Below are positions 36,636 through 45,432 of a DNA stretch of 64,000 nt, piece after piece. The stretch is from positions 186,001-250,000 of the forward strand of contig NZ_JACKZC010000006.1 of the NCBI RefSeq assembly GCF_014212495.1, in the 5' to 3' direction. Below the pieces are notes generated by a model. The model was given only the letters and a program-made list of their open reading frames with translations, searched no databases and was not told where the DNA came from. This DNA comes from Pontibacter sp. Tf4. Its GTDB lineage: Bacteria > Bacteroidota > Bacteroidia > Cytophagales > Hymenobacteraceae. Made by a program: the position numbers and the translations under genes. How positions within the stretch are numbered: position 1 is the first letter of the stretch; every line of letters starts with the position of its first letter.

Positions 36636-37550
36636 CTATAGCGCGGTCGGGGGTAAAGGGGCTTGTTCTGATTGGTAAAAGCGTGTGGTTGGGTAAGCAA
36701 ATCGGATGTCGTCGGTAGCCAGAAAAGCATCCAGCACTTCTTCCCAGATCAGGTGCTCGCTGGTGCGCCGGCGGCCAATGCTGCACAGGTAGCGCATTGT
36801 TAAGCGCACGCCGTTCTCCACCACTCTGGTAAATATCTGCGGCTCCAGCGACTGGTAAAAGATCAGGTGCCGTTCCGAAATACGTTTAAGCTGGGCCTCT
36901 GCTTCGTCGGTCAGTTGCTCGCTGTGCCGTGCCACCGCTGCTGCCAGTATGCTCTTTGCCTTCTGGCGGTTGCTTTCGAAGGTTATAGTTACGCCAGCCT
37001 CGTGCCACACAAACGGAAAGCCATAGTTATAGTTTGCCTGCTCTACGGTAAACAGTTTGCCATTCGGCATATGAATAACGCGCCCGGTGGCCTGGTCGGC
37101 TTCTACCCAGCCCTGTACTTCGTTCAGCGTAAACTGGAAAAGCCGGATATCGATCACGTCGCCGGTTCTGCCACTTATCTCAATGCGGTCTCCTACCCGG
37201 AAAGGGCGTTTCCAGATGATAAAAAGCCAGCCGGCCATGTTCAGGACGGGCTCTTTGAGGGCGAGCACCAAACCTGCCGAGAGCAGCCCCAGAAAGGTAG
37301 CAATTGGCTGAAACCCCTGAAACCAGATATTGACCAGCAGCAGAAACCCCAGGGCTGTGGTAACATAGTTGGTTACCTTGCGCCACTGGTATTGCTTGCG
37401 CAGGTCCTTCTGTTGCCGGAATATGAGCCGTAGCACTAACCTGCTCAGCAGCCATAACCCCAGGATCACCGCCACGGAAAGCAGCACGTTTTCCAGCACT
37501 TCTGCCGCTATGCCGGTACTAACCTCTAACCAGTGTATGATCCTTTTCAT
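36636..37550 (-). CDS. Small-conductance mechanosensitive channel, MscS family
   Basis: 304 residues. Three N-terminal hydrophobic helices (about 15-130) end in the pore helix GLLSAGLVLALKEPVLNMAGWLFI, then the beta domain with RVGDRIEISGRTGDVIDI, the classic MscS signature (V.GD.I...G..G.V..I). The C-terminal part is an alpha/beta cytoplasmic cage. It releases solutes on hypo-osmotic shock. The stop codon falls in a CTATAG copy (36636-36641), shared region with the convergent glucosidase end 40 bases away. Confidence 0.93.
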   Translation of the reverse strand: MKRIIHWLEVSTGIAAEVLENVLLSVAVILGLWLLSRLVLRLIFRQQKDLRKQYQWRKVTNYVTTALGFLLLVNIWFQGFQPIATFLGLLSAGLVLALKEPVLNMAGWLFIIWKRPFRVGDRIEISGRTGDVIDIRLFQFTLNEVQGWVEADQATGRVIHMPNGKLFTVEQANYNYGFPFVWHEAGVTITFESNRQKAKSILAAAVARHSEQLTDEAEAQLKRISERHLIFYQSLEPQIFTRVVENGVRLTMRYLCSIGRRRTSEHLIWEEVLDAFLATDDIRFAYPTTRFYQSEQAPLPPTAL

Positions 37551-37956
37551 TGTTCTACCGCAATACGAGCACTTCTTTGTTTAGGATAGCTTTATGTCGC
37601 ACCGTTCTCGCGTGCTATAGTTTTCAGATGACTCTGTCAGGTGTGGAACGGGTTTTTCTGCAACTTAACTTTTATGGATTGGTGTCTGCCCGCAATTTGC
37701 TGGTGAAACTATAGTCATACTTATACAACAATCTAATTTAAGTACTATTTTTAAAAAAAGTTAAAACTATAGTTTACTCGCCTTGCCTCCTGCATAAACA
37801 CCACTAATTATCAGACATAAGCTAATTTTTAAACAATCTACAGGGGCACTCAACAAATATATCCAAACATAGTGGTTTCTAAATCAACTACAATTTACTT
37901 TTGCAACTGGATATAGTTTACCAGAACTGTAACCGGACTTTTAGCCAGGTCAATTT
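37551..37956. other. Divergent intergenic region, MscS / PAS kinase
   Basis: No gene supported in 406 bases. It is AT-rich, with CTATAG copies near 37615, 37709 and 37765, and holds a candidate -7 element at 37896-37903 for the kinase operon. Confidence 0.6.
37896..37903 (+). promoter_or_regulatory. -7 promoter element of kinase/regulator operon
   Basis: TACTTTTG fits TAnnTTTG; transcription would start near 37910, leaving about 47 bases of leader. Confidence 0.45.
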
Positions 37957-40149
37957 ATGAGCAAAACGTTTACCCCGGAATTCTACGATTCGATTCTGAA
38001 GAACAGCCACGATAAGATCACGATCATAGACCACGAAGGACTGTATATGTATGTGAGCGATTCTGTGGAGCAGCAACTAAACTATACTTCAGAAGAACTG
38101 ATCGGCGGTAGTGCCCTGCACCACATCCATAACGAGGACCTGCCACACGTTTTCGCAGCCCTGAAAGAAATACAGAATACCCGCCAGCTGCGCGTAAAAC
38201 CTTTCCGGTATCTGCATAAAAACGGCTCCTGGCGCTGGCTGGACTGCGTACTGACCAACATGCTGGATAACCCGGCTGTAAAGGGATATGTGACCAATTC
38301 CCGGGACATTACCGAAGAAATTGAATCTGAAAAGAAACGGGAAAAGAGCCAGGCCTACTATAAAGCACTGTTCATTAACCACCCTGACCTGGTGTTTACC
38401 CTGAACGAGGAAGGGGTGATAGAAGAAAGCAATGCCAGTGTTTCGAAGGTAACCAGTTTTGGTACAGAGGAGAGCATTGGGAAGCACTTTGCACAGTTTA
38501 TTGCACCGGCTTACCTGGAAGAAGCGCTGCAGGCCTTCCGGAAGGTGATAAAAGGTGGAGCACACGCCTTTGAGACAGTGATCATAGACAAGAACGGTGA
38601 GAAGATAGACCTGAGCGTGACGCTGGTTCCGGTGTGGCTGGATAACCGCATCACGGCTGTGCACTGCATTGCCAAAGACATCACGCAGATCAAACAATCA
38701 GAAAGGCTGCTGAAAGAACAGACCACGCAGCTGAATAATATACTTGGCAGTATAACCGAAGCCTTTTTTGCAGTAAACCGGCAGTGGTGCATTACCTACG
38801 CCAACAAAGCCTTTGCCGACTACTTTCAGGTGGCCGACCATGCAGTGCTGCATACCAATATCTGGCAGGAGTATCCGGACCTGGTGCATTCGGTGTTTTA
38901 CCGCAAGTGCATGGAGGTAATGGCCACCGGCATAGCCGTGGAGCACGAAGAATACATAGTGCCGTTGCAGGCTGTTACAAACTATAAGATTTACCCTTTT
39001 GAGGAAGGTATTGCTGTTTGCTTTACCGATATAACAGCCAAAAAGGCAGCCCAGGAAGAACTGAAAAAACTATCGCTGGTGGCCAGCAAAACAACCAACG
39101 GCGTTATTATAACTGATAACAAAGGACGCATTGAGTGGGCCAATAACTCGTTTCTGAAACTGACCGGTTACGTGCTGGATGAGGTGCTGCAACAGGACCC
39201 CGTGATGATACTGCAGGGGCCGGAAACCAACCAGGAAGCACTGCAGAACATGAAGCGCCTGCTTTGCCTTGGCATTCCATTCTCGGAGGAGCTGCTGACC
39301 TATAAAAAGAACGGCGAAAAAGTGTGGATCGCTTCCGACGTTACCCCTATCCTGGACGAAGCCGGCGAAATTGAAAAGTACGTTATCATTTACACAGATA
39401 TTTCGGACAGGAAATATGCCGAGACCAAGCTGCTGCACCTGAACGAGAACCTGGTACAACAGAACCGGGATCTGCAGCAGTTTACTTACATTGTATCGCA
39501 TAACCTGCGTGCGCCTGTTGCCAATATTGTAGGCCTTACCCGCATGCTGCCCAAACTGCAGTCCGACGCTGTTGCCTTTACCAAAGCACTGGCCAACCTC
39601 GACAAATCGGTGCAGCGCCTGGATGCCGTGATCTGTGACCTGGGCAAGATACTGGCTGTCAAAACCCCGGACAGCTCGGAAGTGCTGGAGCCGGTAGACC
39701 TGGCAACGCTGAGCGCTGAGGTAGCCCAGAGCCTGCAGGAAACGACCACGGCCATAAAAGCGACAGTTATACTGAAAACTCAGGGTGGCATCGTGCTGCA
39801 GGCCAAAAGAGCATATCTTTACAGCATTCTGCACAACCTGTTTACCAACGCCATTAAATACCGCTCCGAAGAACGCCCGCTGCAACTACAGCTTACCATC
39901 AGCAAAAACTCCGATGGCAGTACAGCTATCCAGGTAACGGATAATGGTTTGGGCATGGATATGGACGCGATACGACCGCACATCTTCAAGCTTTATAACC
40001 GCTTCCATGTGCACACCGAAGGCCGGGGCCTGGGACTATACCTGGTAAAATCGCAGGTGGAGGCCATGGGCGGCACCATTGAAGTAGAAAGCGTAAAAGG
40101 AGAGGGAACCACCTTTAAAATCCATTTTAAGGCACAACGCAATGATTGA
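37957..40149 (+). CDS. Multi-PAS sensor histidine kinase
   Basis: 730-residue soluble sensor kinase with four PAS/PAC units (about 10-125, 130-245, 255-360 and 370-495), then HisKA with His515 in IVSHNLRAP and HATPase_c with N box LHNLFTNAIKYRS, G1 DNGLGMD and G2 GRGLGLYLVKS. No membrane segment is present. The His-Asn variant of the H box is common in Bacteroidota kinases. The last 8 bases overlap the start of a response regulator, so the two are translationally coupled and very probably a cognate pair. Ligand unknown; redox or light sensing by a PAS cofactor is possible but not shown. Confidence 0.92.
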   Translation: MSKTFTPEFYDSILKNSHDKITIIDHEGLYMYVSDSVEQQLNYTSEELIGGSALHHIHNEDLPHVFAALKEIQNTRQLRVKPFRYLHKNGSWRWLDCVLTNMLDNPAVKGYVTNSRDITEEIESEKKREKSQAYYKALFINHPDLVFTLNEEGVIEESNASVSKVTSFGTEESIGKHFAQFIAPAYLEEALQAFRKVIKGGAHAFETVIIDKNGEKIDLSVTLVPVWLDNRITAVHCIAKDITQIKQSERLLKEQTTQLNNILGSITEAFFAVNRQWCITYANKAFADYFQVADHAVLHTNIWQEYPDLVHSVFYRKCMEVMATGIAVEHEEYIVPLQAVTNYKIYPFEEGIAVCFTDITAKKAAQEELKKLSLVASKTTNGVIITDNKGRIEWANNSFLKLTGYVLDEVLQQDPVMILQGPETNQEALQNMKRLLCLGIPFSEELLTYKKNGEKVWIASDVTPILDEAGEIEKYVIIYTDISDRKYAETKLLHLNENLVQQNRDLQQFTYIVSHNLRAPVANIVGLTRMLPKLQSDAVAFTKALANLDKSVQRLDAVICDLGKILAVKTPDSSEVLEPVDLATLSAEVAQSLQETTTAIKATVILKTQGGIVLQAKRAYLYSILHNLFTNAIKYRSEERPLQLQLTISKNSDGSTAIQVTDNGLGMDMDAIRPHIFKLYNRFHVHTEGRGLGLYLVKSQVEAMGGTIEVESVKGEGTTFKIHFKAQRND

Positions 40150-40528
40150 CAGAGTGTATGTAGTGGATGATGACGACATAAGTGCCTTTGTTACGTCGAT
40201 GCTGCTTGAGTCGGAATGCCTTGCCCGGGAAGTGGAATGCTTTCTGTGCGCGGAGGAAGCCCTGCATAAATTATTGCATGGCCCCGAAGAAAACTGGCCA
40301 CAGGTTATTTTCCTGGACCTGAACATGCCCGTGCTGAACGGCTGGAACTTCCTGGATGCCATGACAGCGCAGCAGCAACGCTTTTTGCAACGGGTAAAGG
40401 TGTTTATTCTTACTTCGTCGGTAGATCCGCAGGAAAAAGAAATGGCCGGGCAATATATGCTTGTAAAAGGCTTCCTGCGCAAACCCCTCGACGAAGTGGC
40501 CATCACGTACCTGAAGCATGCCGTGTAA
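40142..40528 (+). CDS. Single-domain response regulator
   Basis: 128-residue CheY-like receiver without output domain. The acidic cluster DDDD is at 9-12, the phosphoacceptor is Asp59 in IFLDLNMP, the switch Ser/Thr is at 91-92 (ILTSS), and the conserved Lys is 114 in FLRKPLD. The ATG lies inside the kinase's last codons (8-base overlap), which identifies the partner. Output must be through protein contacts, as in CheY- or Rcp1-like proteins. Confidence 0.93.
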   Translation: MIDRVYVVDDDDISAFVTSMLLESECLAREVECFLCAEEALHKLLHGPEENWPQVIFLDLNMPVLNGWNFLDAMTAQQQRFLQRVKVFILTSSVDPQEKEMAGQYMLVKGFLRKPLDEVAITYLKHAV

Positions 40529-40709
40529 AGCAGCCTTTTGATCTGAGATCAGGGAAATGACTTATTTGCCACAGCGTAGCAGCCCGCTACCTATAGTTTG
40601 TACCAAAAAATAAAGCCACCTAAAAAGTGGCTCTATTGATTACAGACCTTATTGAACAAAGGCCGCAAAACACAAAATTCATATCCGTAAAGTCCGGCTC
40701 CTGCCGGCG

Positions 40710-40982
40710 CTATTCCAGTTCTTTCAGCAATTTTCTGGATTTTACCCGCAGCGAGAACCAACCATAGTTGTTGCGAAGGCGCTCAAAGGTATTGCCTTCC
40801 ACCACGCCGTTTATACCGGTCTGCTTCAGGGCCTGTACCACGTATTCATCCTTTACCAGAAAGTTATCCTGCACCATACCATATTTAATGAAAGAACAGG
40901 CAAGACCTTCTTCTTCGTTCTTCATCAGCATTAACTGGCTGTTGTCCAGCCCTTTTTTTAATCTTTCCAGCAGTTCTTCCAT
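40710..40982 (-). CDS. Small conserved-looking hypothetical protein
   Basis: 90 residues, acidic and leucine-rich with alternating helices and short strands, no signal or membrane segment. I do not recognise it. The start codon lies in AAACTATGG (antisense), a one-base variant of the CTATAG palindrome that recurs at three other starts. It stands alone between the two-component pair and a thioredoxin-like gene. Confidence 0.6.
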   Translation of the reverse strand: MEELLERLKKGLDNSQLMLMKNEEEGLACSFIKYGMVQDNFLVKDEYVVQALKQTGINGVVEGNTFERLRNNYGWFSLRVKSRKLLKELE

Positions 40983-41197
40983 AGTTTAATTGTTATCTTC
41001 TGTACTACACGCATTTCAGTAGCAAAGTTCATTTTAATGTAAATTTATTACAATAAATAACAACCGCATTACATAAACTTATTGAATTGGTAAACCTACC
41101 TGAACGAAGGATAAACTATAGTTTTAAGGGAGTAAAGAGAAAGCACCTTTCAAAGGCAGGGTTTCTAACTCTTGAGGCTGGTTTGCGTTATCAGAGT

Positions 41198-41548
41198 ATG
41201 CAGAAAACAGGCAACCTAACCACCATACACAATGCAACTGATGCTGACCTGCGGCAACTTTTGTATAAGCACGACCTTGTTATAGTTAAGTTTACAGATA
41301 AGGAATGTAAGGTCTGCAAGGCCCTGGCGCCTTCGTTTGAGGCGCTTGCCAGGCAAACTGCTTATAATGAGGTGTTGTTCCTGCGGATGGATGCCAACGA
41401 GAATCCGGTATCCAGAAAAGAAGTAAAGGTAAGCAGCACGCCGTTTATTGCCACCTACCACAAAGCAGTGCTGCTGGACTGTGGCCTGGTAAGTACCCGC
41501 GAGGAAATCACCCGGATGCTGACCCGGTTGCTGGAGCAGAAAGCCTGA
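41198..41548 (+). CDS. Thioredoxin-like protein
   Basis: 116-residue thioredoxin-fold protein with the CKVCK redox motif (Cys37-X-X-Cys40), preceded by the strand VIVKFTDKECKVC and followed by the cis-Pro loop VSSTPFI. No signal peptide, so cytoplasmic. A TTG at 41087 would add 37 residues with no thioredoxin homology, so the ATG at 41198 is chosen. A disulfide reductase or a divergent thioredoxin-like partner protein. Confidence 0.8.
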   Translation: MQKTGNLTTIHNATDADLRQLLYKHDLVIVKFTDKECKVCKALAPSFEALARQTAYNEVLFLRMDANENPVSRKEVKVSSTPFIATYHKAVLLDCGLVSTREEITRMLTRLLEQKA

Positions 41549-41561
41549 GAAGTTTCTCCTT

Positions 41562-42425
41562 TTAATCTTCGATCAGTATTCCCATTTTGCCCTGCTGGTA
41601 ATCGCGCATGGCCTGCATCACTTCTATCTGGGTGTTCATCACAAAAGGGCCGTACATGGTTACTTCTTCCTCTATCGGTTGGCCGGCCAGGAACAGGATG
41701 CGGGTCGCTTCTTTTGCCGTTATGGTACAGCCTTCGCCATCTGAGTTCAGTTCTACGGCATAGTGGCCGTCTATCAGCCCATACCCTTGTAACGAGATTT
41801 GCCCGTCCAGCAGGTAAAATACAGCGTTGTAGGTTTCCGGTACAGGAATGTGGCAGGTGGCGCCGGCTTGTAGGGTAAGGCGCAGTACCAGCAGGGGCAC
41901 CAGGCTTTTTACAGGGCCTTTTACATTTCCCAGTTCGCCGGTTATAACCTGTATCGTATAGCCATCGCCGGTTACTACAGGTGTTTCAGAAGCATGCAGG
42001 GGTTGGTAGCGGGGCTGTATCATTTTATGTTTTGCCGGCAGGTTCACCCAGATCTGTATGATCTCCTGCACCCCGCCGCGCTCCTGAATATCGTGCGGCG
42101 GACGCTCGCTGTGCGTAATGCCCATGCCTGCATCCATCCACTGTGTTCCGCCCTCATATACAATGCTGTTGTTGCCCCGCGAGTCGCGGTGGTGCACGCC
42201 GCCTTTGTACACAAATGTTACCGGCGAAAAGCCCCGGTGCGGATGCGGCCCGATGCCGGCCCTGCGTGGTTCTATGTCTGGCGAGATGGTTGTTGTGTGG
42301 TGATGCAGCATCAGGAAAGGATCGATCTGGTCTACCTGCTCGGTTGGGAAGGGCTGGCGCACAGGTTCTCCGTTCATTTCTACTTCTTCGGCATAGAGCA
42401 GGCGGGCAACAGTTCTGTTTTTCAT
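41562..42425 (-). CDS. Pirin-family protein
   Basis: Bicupin protein of about 287 residues. The N-terminal cupin has the metal-binding HPHRGFSPVTFVYKGGVHHRDSRGN stretch and WMDAGMGITHSE, the pirin hallmarks, and the C-terminal cupin ends in PIEEEVTMYGPFVMNT. Some pirins are quercetinases; others are regulators. The start is the methionine at MKNRTVARL (42425) because the 25 residues before it are not conserved and lie in AT-rich sequence. It has a strong terminator. Confidence 0.9.
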   Translation of the reverse strand: MKNRTVARLLYAEEVEMNGEPVRQPFPTEQVDQIDPFLMLHHHTTTISPDIEPRRAGIGPHPHRGFSPVTFVYKGGVHHRDSRGNNSIVYEGGTQWMDAGMGITHSERPPHDIQERGGVQEIIQIWVNLPAKHKMIQPRYQPLHASETPVVTGDGYTIQVITGELGNVKGPVKSLVPLLVLRLTLQAGATCHIPVPETYNAVFYLLDGQISLQGYGLIDGHYAVELNSDGEGCTITAKEATRILFLAGQPIEEEVTMYGPFVMNTQIEVMQAMRDYQQGKMGILIED

Positions 42426-42488
42426 GGTGGGCAAAGTTATGCTGTATTCTATCTGAAAAGCTATACGCGTTAAACTATAGTTTGTAAA

Positions 42489-42514
42489 AAAAGCCGGCAA
42501 TGGTGCCGGCTTTT
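42489..42514. terminator. Hairpin between pirin promoter side and disordered-protein gene end
   Basis: Eleven-base perfect stem (42489-42499 with 42504-42514), flanked by A and T runs. On the minus strand it lies just after the stop codon of the 42520 gene and so terminates that gene before the pirin gene. Confidence 0.85.
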
Positions 42515-42519
42515 ATAGT

Positions 42520-43299
42520 TTACTGTGTTATCTCATAGTCCCTTCGGTAGTTGTTGGGGTCTTCGTCCCGGTAACCGCCCCGGTCGCTCTGGTCTGTGCT
42601 ATAGTTCCGTCCCTGGCTATAAGGGTTATAGTCGCGGCTGCCATAGCTGCCGTGGTTCCCTGTCGATTCGCTATAGTTGTCGGGGCTGTACCTGCCCACG
42701 CTGCGTGGCATACCGGACTCCATGCCTCTGTTGCTGTAGCTGTTGTAGCCGCTTCTGTTGCTATAGTCTGTGTCTCTCCGGTCCATGCTGCGTTGTGCAC
42801 TACCATAACCACCACCGTAACCCGACATAGAAGTATAATCGTCCACATTGCCGCGGTCGCCGCTCATGGAGCCATAGTCTGAAGCGCCACTGAAATCGCC
42901 GTGTGCGCTATAGTTGGAGCCTCCGAAAGCAGACCCGCTGTAGCCGCCCATTCGTCCTGAGCCGTAGCCCTCGCGCTGCAGCCGTTCCCGGTCACGGCGC
43001 ATGCGTTCAGCAATGTCTTCGCCGGTATCGGTGTAGCGGCCCTCCGAACCAAAGCCTGTAATGCCGTAGCCCTGCCTGATGGTGCTCAGATCGGGGCCGC
43101 TGCGCTGGGTTTGCTGGTAGTAATCTTCCTCCAGGTCATGGTGGTGGCGACGGTAGTCAGCATCCCGGTCGCGGCTGTTCCGGAAACGGTTCTCATAATC
43201 CCGGCCAAAATCTCCGTCACGGCTGGAGCGGTCCCAGTCTCTTCTGTTTTCGGAGCCAAGGCCGCTGTGGTAATAGGTATTTCTTTCGTCTCTTTCCAT
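42520..43299 (-). CDS. Tyr/Arg/Gly/Asp-rich disordered protein, copy 1
   Basis: 259 residues, almost entirely Gly, Tyr, Ser, Arg and Asp. N-terminal about 110 residues are Arg/Asp-rich with a helical YYQQTQRSGPDLSTIRQGYG segment; the rest is SGYGG, SNYS and DYGS-type repeats without a fold. It has no signal peptide or membrane segment. The start at 43299 (MERDERN) is preferred over 43377 because it aligns with the start of the tandem paralogue. I know of no family. The composition resembles eukaryotic condensate-forming regions and some Bacteroidota stress proteins. Confidence 0.7.
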   Translation of the reverse strand: MERDERNTYYHSGLGSENRRDWDRSSRDGDFGRDYENRFRNSRDRDADYRRHHHDLEEDYYQQTQRSGPDLSTIRQGYGITGFGSEGRYTDTGEDIAERMRRDRERLQREGYGSGRMGGYSGSAFGGSNYSAHGDFSGASDYGSMSGDRGNVDDYTSMSGYGGGYGSAQRSMDRRDTDYSNRSGYNSYSNRGMESGMPRSVGRYSPDNYSESTGNHGSYGSRDYNPYSQGRNYSTDQSDRGGYRDEDPNNYRRDYEITQ

Positions 43300-43353
43300 A
43301 GTTTTTGTGGTTATGTTTATAGTGTGTTTATGATACTGCTGTCCAGTTATCAG

Positions 43354-43398
43354 CAAAGCCCCGAAGCCAGGTGACATTAACCGGGCTCCGGGGCTTTG
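43354..43398 (-). terminator. Hairpin between the two disordered-protein genes
   Basis: Stem CAAAGCCCCG / CGGGGCTTTG, extended with one mismatch, between 43354 and 43398. On the minus strand it follows the stop of the 43410 gene. Confidence 0.6.
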
Positions 43399-43409
43399 TT
43401 TATATCGTG

Positions 43410-44102
43410 TCAGTCGTTGTAGCGATCGCGGTAATCGTTGCGTCGGTAATCTTCGTCGTGGTAATTGTTTCGGTAACTATAGGCGTTGTATTCGCGGTCA
43501 CGGTCGCGCTCGTTGTAGCCCGTAGAGCCATAACCGCGTGGCATATCCCGGAACGAACGGTCGTAACCAGTGCTGCGGTCGTAGCTGTTGCGGCTATAGT
43601 TCTCCTGGTCATCGTATCTGTCACGGCCGCGGCCACCGGTGTTGTACTGCCCGTAACGGTGGTAATCCGGTTCGCGGCTGCCGCCGTAGCTGCCATAGTT
43701 GCGACTGTTATAGTCGGTGTACGATTCGCTGCCGCCGCGCTCGTAGCGGCCAGGGTTGCGGTCGTATTGCTGCATGTGGCGGCTGCCATAGTCGGAGTGG
43801 CCGTAGGCAGAGCCGCCGCCGTATGTGCTGCCACCTTTGCCGTAGCGGGTACCGCCGCTCATATCGCCGCGGGCGTGTGCGCCAAAAGTGCGCGAGCGGT
43901 CATAACCCCTGAAATCATCATCTGCATCGTGGTAGTAGTCGTTGCCTCGCATGCTGCGGCCTGCTCCCATCTCGCGTCCGCCATCACGCCCGGCAGATCT
44001 GTTCTGGTTGTCATAATCGCGGGTGTAACCGCCGTCGGAACTGGTGCCGTAAAATCCGCCATACGACATATCGCGCTCATCTCTTCTTTCGTTTCTTGCC
44101 AT
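43410..44102 (-). CDS. Tyr/Arg/Gly/Asp-rich disordered protein, copy 2
   Basis: 230 residues, same composition as its downstream neighbour: Gly, Tyr, Arg, Asp, Ser, and many SGYG, DYGS and DRYD steps; MARNERRDERDMSYGG at the N-terminus parallels MERDERNTYYHSG. There is no predicted fold, signal peptide or helix of membrane length. Gene order and shared start pattern indicate a tandem duplication. The start codon lies in antisense AAACTATGG. Upstream of it are 322 bases without a gene. Function unknown. Confidence 0.7.
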   Translation of the reverse strand: MARNERRDERDMSYGGFYGTSSDGGYTRDYDNQNRSAGRDGGREMGAGRSMRGNDYYHDADDDFRGYDRSRTFGAHARGDMSGGTRYGKGGSTYGGGSAYGHSDYGSRHMQQYDRNPGRYERGGSESYTDYNSRNYGSYGGSREPDYHRYGQYNTGGRGRDRYDDQENYSRNSYDRSTGYDRSFRDMPRGYGSTGYNERDRDREYNAYSYRNNYHDEDYRRNDYRDRYND

Positions 44103-44424
44103 AGTTTAAAGGTTTTTAAGTACACAATATCTCTTTTAAACGGATGCCTTCCGCAGCGGTTATAGTTCGTGGGGCAGGGCGGATAATTTGTACTCTGTTT
44201 TAAAAACCTGAAAAGCCGCCACGTTGCCAACTATAGCCACCATGCTGCAGGAACGAAACCCGCCTCCGGAACCGTTATAAACTGATAGCGCCACCTTCTG
44301 TAAAAACTGAAAACAATACCTGCTGCACAGGGTTAATTATTGCAGAAAAGGTTGGGGAAGTTGGCCTGTTGCCCTTACATTTACGGCATCAGCAAAGGCT
44401 GAAACAAGTATAATTATTTTACTA
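44103..44424. other. Divergent intergenic region
   Basis: No gene supported in 322 bases between the disordered-protein genes and the ferredoxin reductase gene. One CTATAG copy is near 44231; no repeat or clear -7 element was seen. Confidence 0.5.
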
Positions 44425-45429
44425 ATGTTAACGACAGATATATGTATAGTTGGCGCGGGCCCTGTTGGCCTGTTCGCCGTTTTTGAGGCAGGTCTGCTTA
44501 AAATGCGCTGCCACGTTATTGATGCGCTGCCTACCCCGGGCGGGCAGTTAGCGGAGATATACCCTAAAAAACCGATCTACGATATTCCGGGCTTCCCGAG
44601 CATACTGGCCGGCGACCTGGTAGATAACCTGATGAAACAGATCGAGCCTTTCCACCCTACGTTTACACTTGGCGAGCGTGTAGAGCACCTGCACAAACAG
44701 GAAGACGGCAGCTTTATAGTGGAAACGACCGACGGCACCAAAGTAGCCTGCAAAGTGGTGGTGATTGCCGGCGGACTGGGTTCTTTTGAGCCACGCAAGC
44801 CTGCCATCGAGAACCTCGAAACTTTTGAAGGCAAAGGCGTGAACTACATGGTGCGCGACCCGGAAACCTTTCGCGACAAGCGGGTAGTAATTGCAGGCGG
44901 CGGCGACTCTGCCCTGGACTGGACAATTTACCTGGCCGGCCTCACCGAAGACCTGACCCTGGTACACCGTGGCACAACTTTCCGCGGCGCTCCCGAGTCG
45001 GCGCAGAAAGTGATCAGCATGGCTGAAGAAGGGCACATAAAACTGCTGCTTAAATCAAACGTGACGGATGTGCATGGCAACGGCAAACTGAATGCAGTAA
45101 CCGTGCTGGTAGATAACGATACGCCACATGAGATTGAGACCGATTACTTTATTCCGTTGTTCGGGCTGGTACCCAAACTGGGCCCGATAGAAGACTGGGG
45201 ACTGGAGCTGGACAAAGGCGCAATCGTTGTAAACACCTTCGATTATTCTACCAATGTTCCGGGCGTGTATGCCATCGGCGATATCAATACTTACCCGGGC
45301 AAGCTGAAGCTGATCCTTTGTGGTTTCCATGAGGCAGCCCTGATGGCGCAAAGTGCTTACAACGTTATTTACCCGGACAAGAAATTTGTACTGAAATACA
45401 CCACCGTAAACGGCATACAGGAACTATAG
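44425..45429 (+). CDS. Ferredoxin--NADP reductase type 2 (TrxR-like)
   Basis: 334-residue FAD/NAD(P) flavoprotein of the YumC/TrxR-like ferredoxin-NADP+ reductase family. FAD motif IVGAGPVGLFAVFEAG (about 8-23), PTPGGQLAEIYPKKPIYDIPGFP, NADP motif VVIAGGGDSALDWTIYLAGL (about 152-171) and the late FAD-contact VYAIGDINTYPGKLKLILCGFHEA. No CxxC is present, which separates it from true thioredoxin reductases. A ferredoxin gene follows after three bases, a physical and functional pair. The TAG stop is within a CTATAG copy. Confidence 0.93.
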   Translation: MLTTDICIVGAGPVGLFAVFEAGLLKMRCHVIDALPTPGGQLAEIYPKKPIYDIPGFPSILAGDLVDNLMKQIEPFHPTFTLGERVEHLHKQEDGSFIVETTDGTKVACKVVVIAGGLGSFEPRKPAIENLETFEGKGVNYMVRDPETFRDKRVVIAGGGDSALDWTIYLAGLTEDLTLVHRGTTFRGAPESAQKVISMAEEGHIKLLLKSNVTDVHGNGKLNAVTVLVDNDTPHEIETDYFIPLFGLVPKLGPIEDWGLELDKGAIVVNTFDYSTNVPGVYAIGDINTYPGKLKLILCGFHEAALMAQSAYNVIYPDKKFVLKYTTVNGIQEL

Positions 45430-45432
45430 CCC

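Noticed and set aside
41087..41197. TTG start extending the thioredoxin-like protein by 37 residues
   Set aside because: The extra residues have no thioredoxin homology and the ATG at 41198 suits the fold.
43371..44165. Ala/Val-rich plus-strand frame over the disordered-protein genes
   Set aside because: It is the reverse reading of Gly/Tyr/Arg/Asp-rich codons, which gives Ala/Val-rich false proteins.
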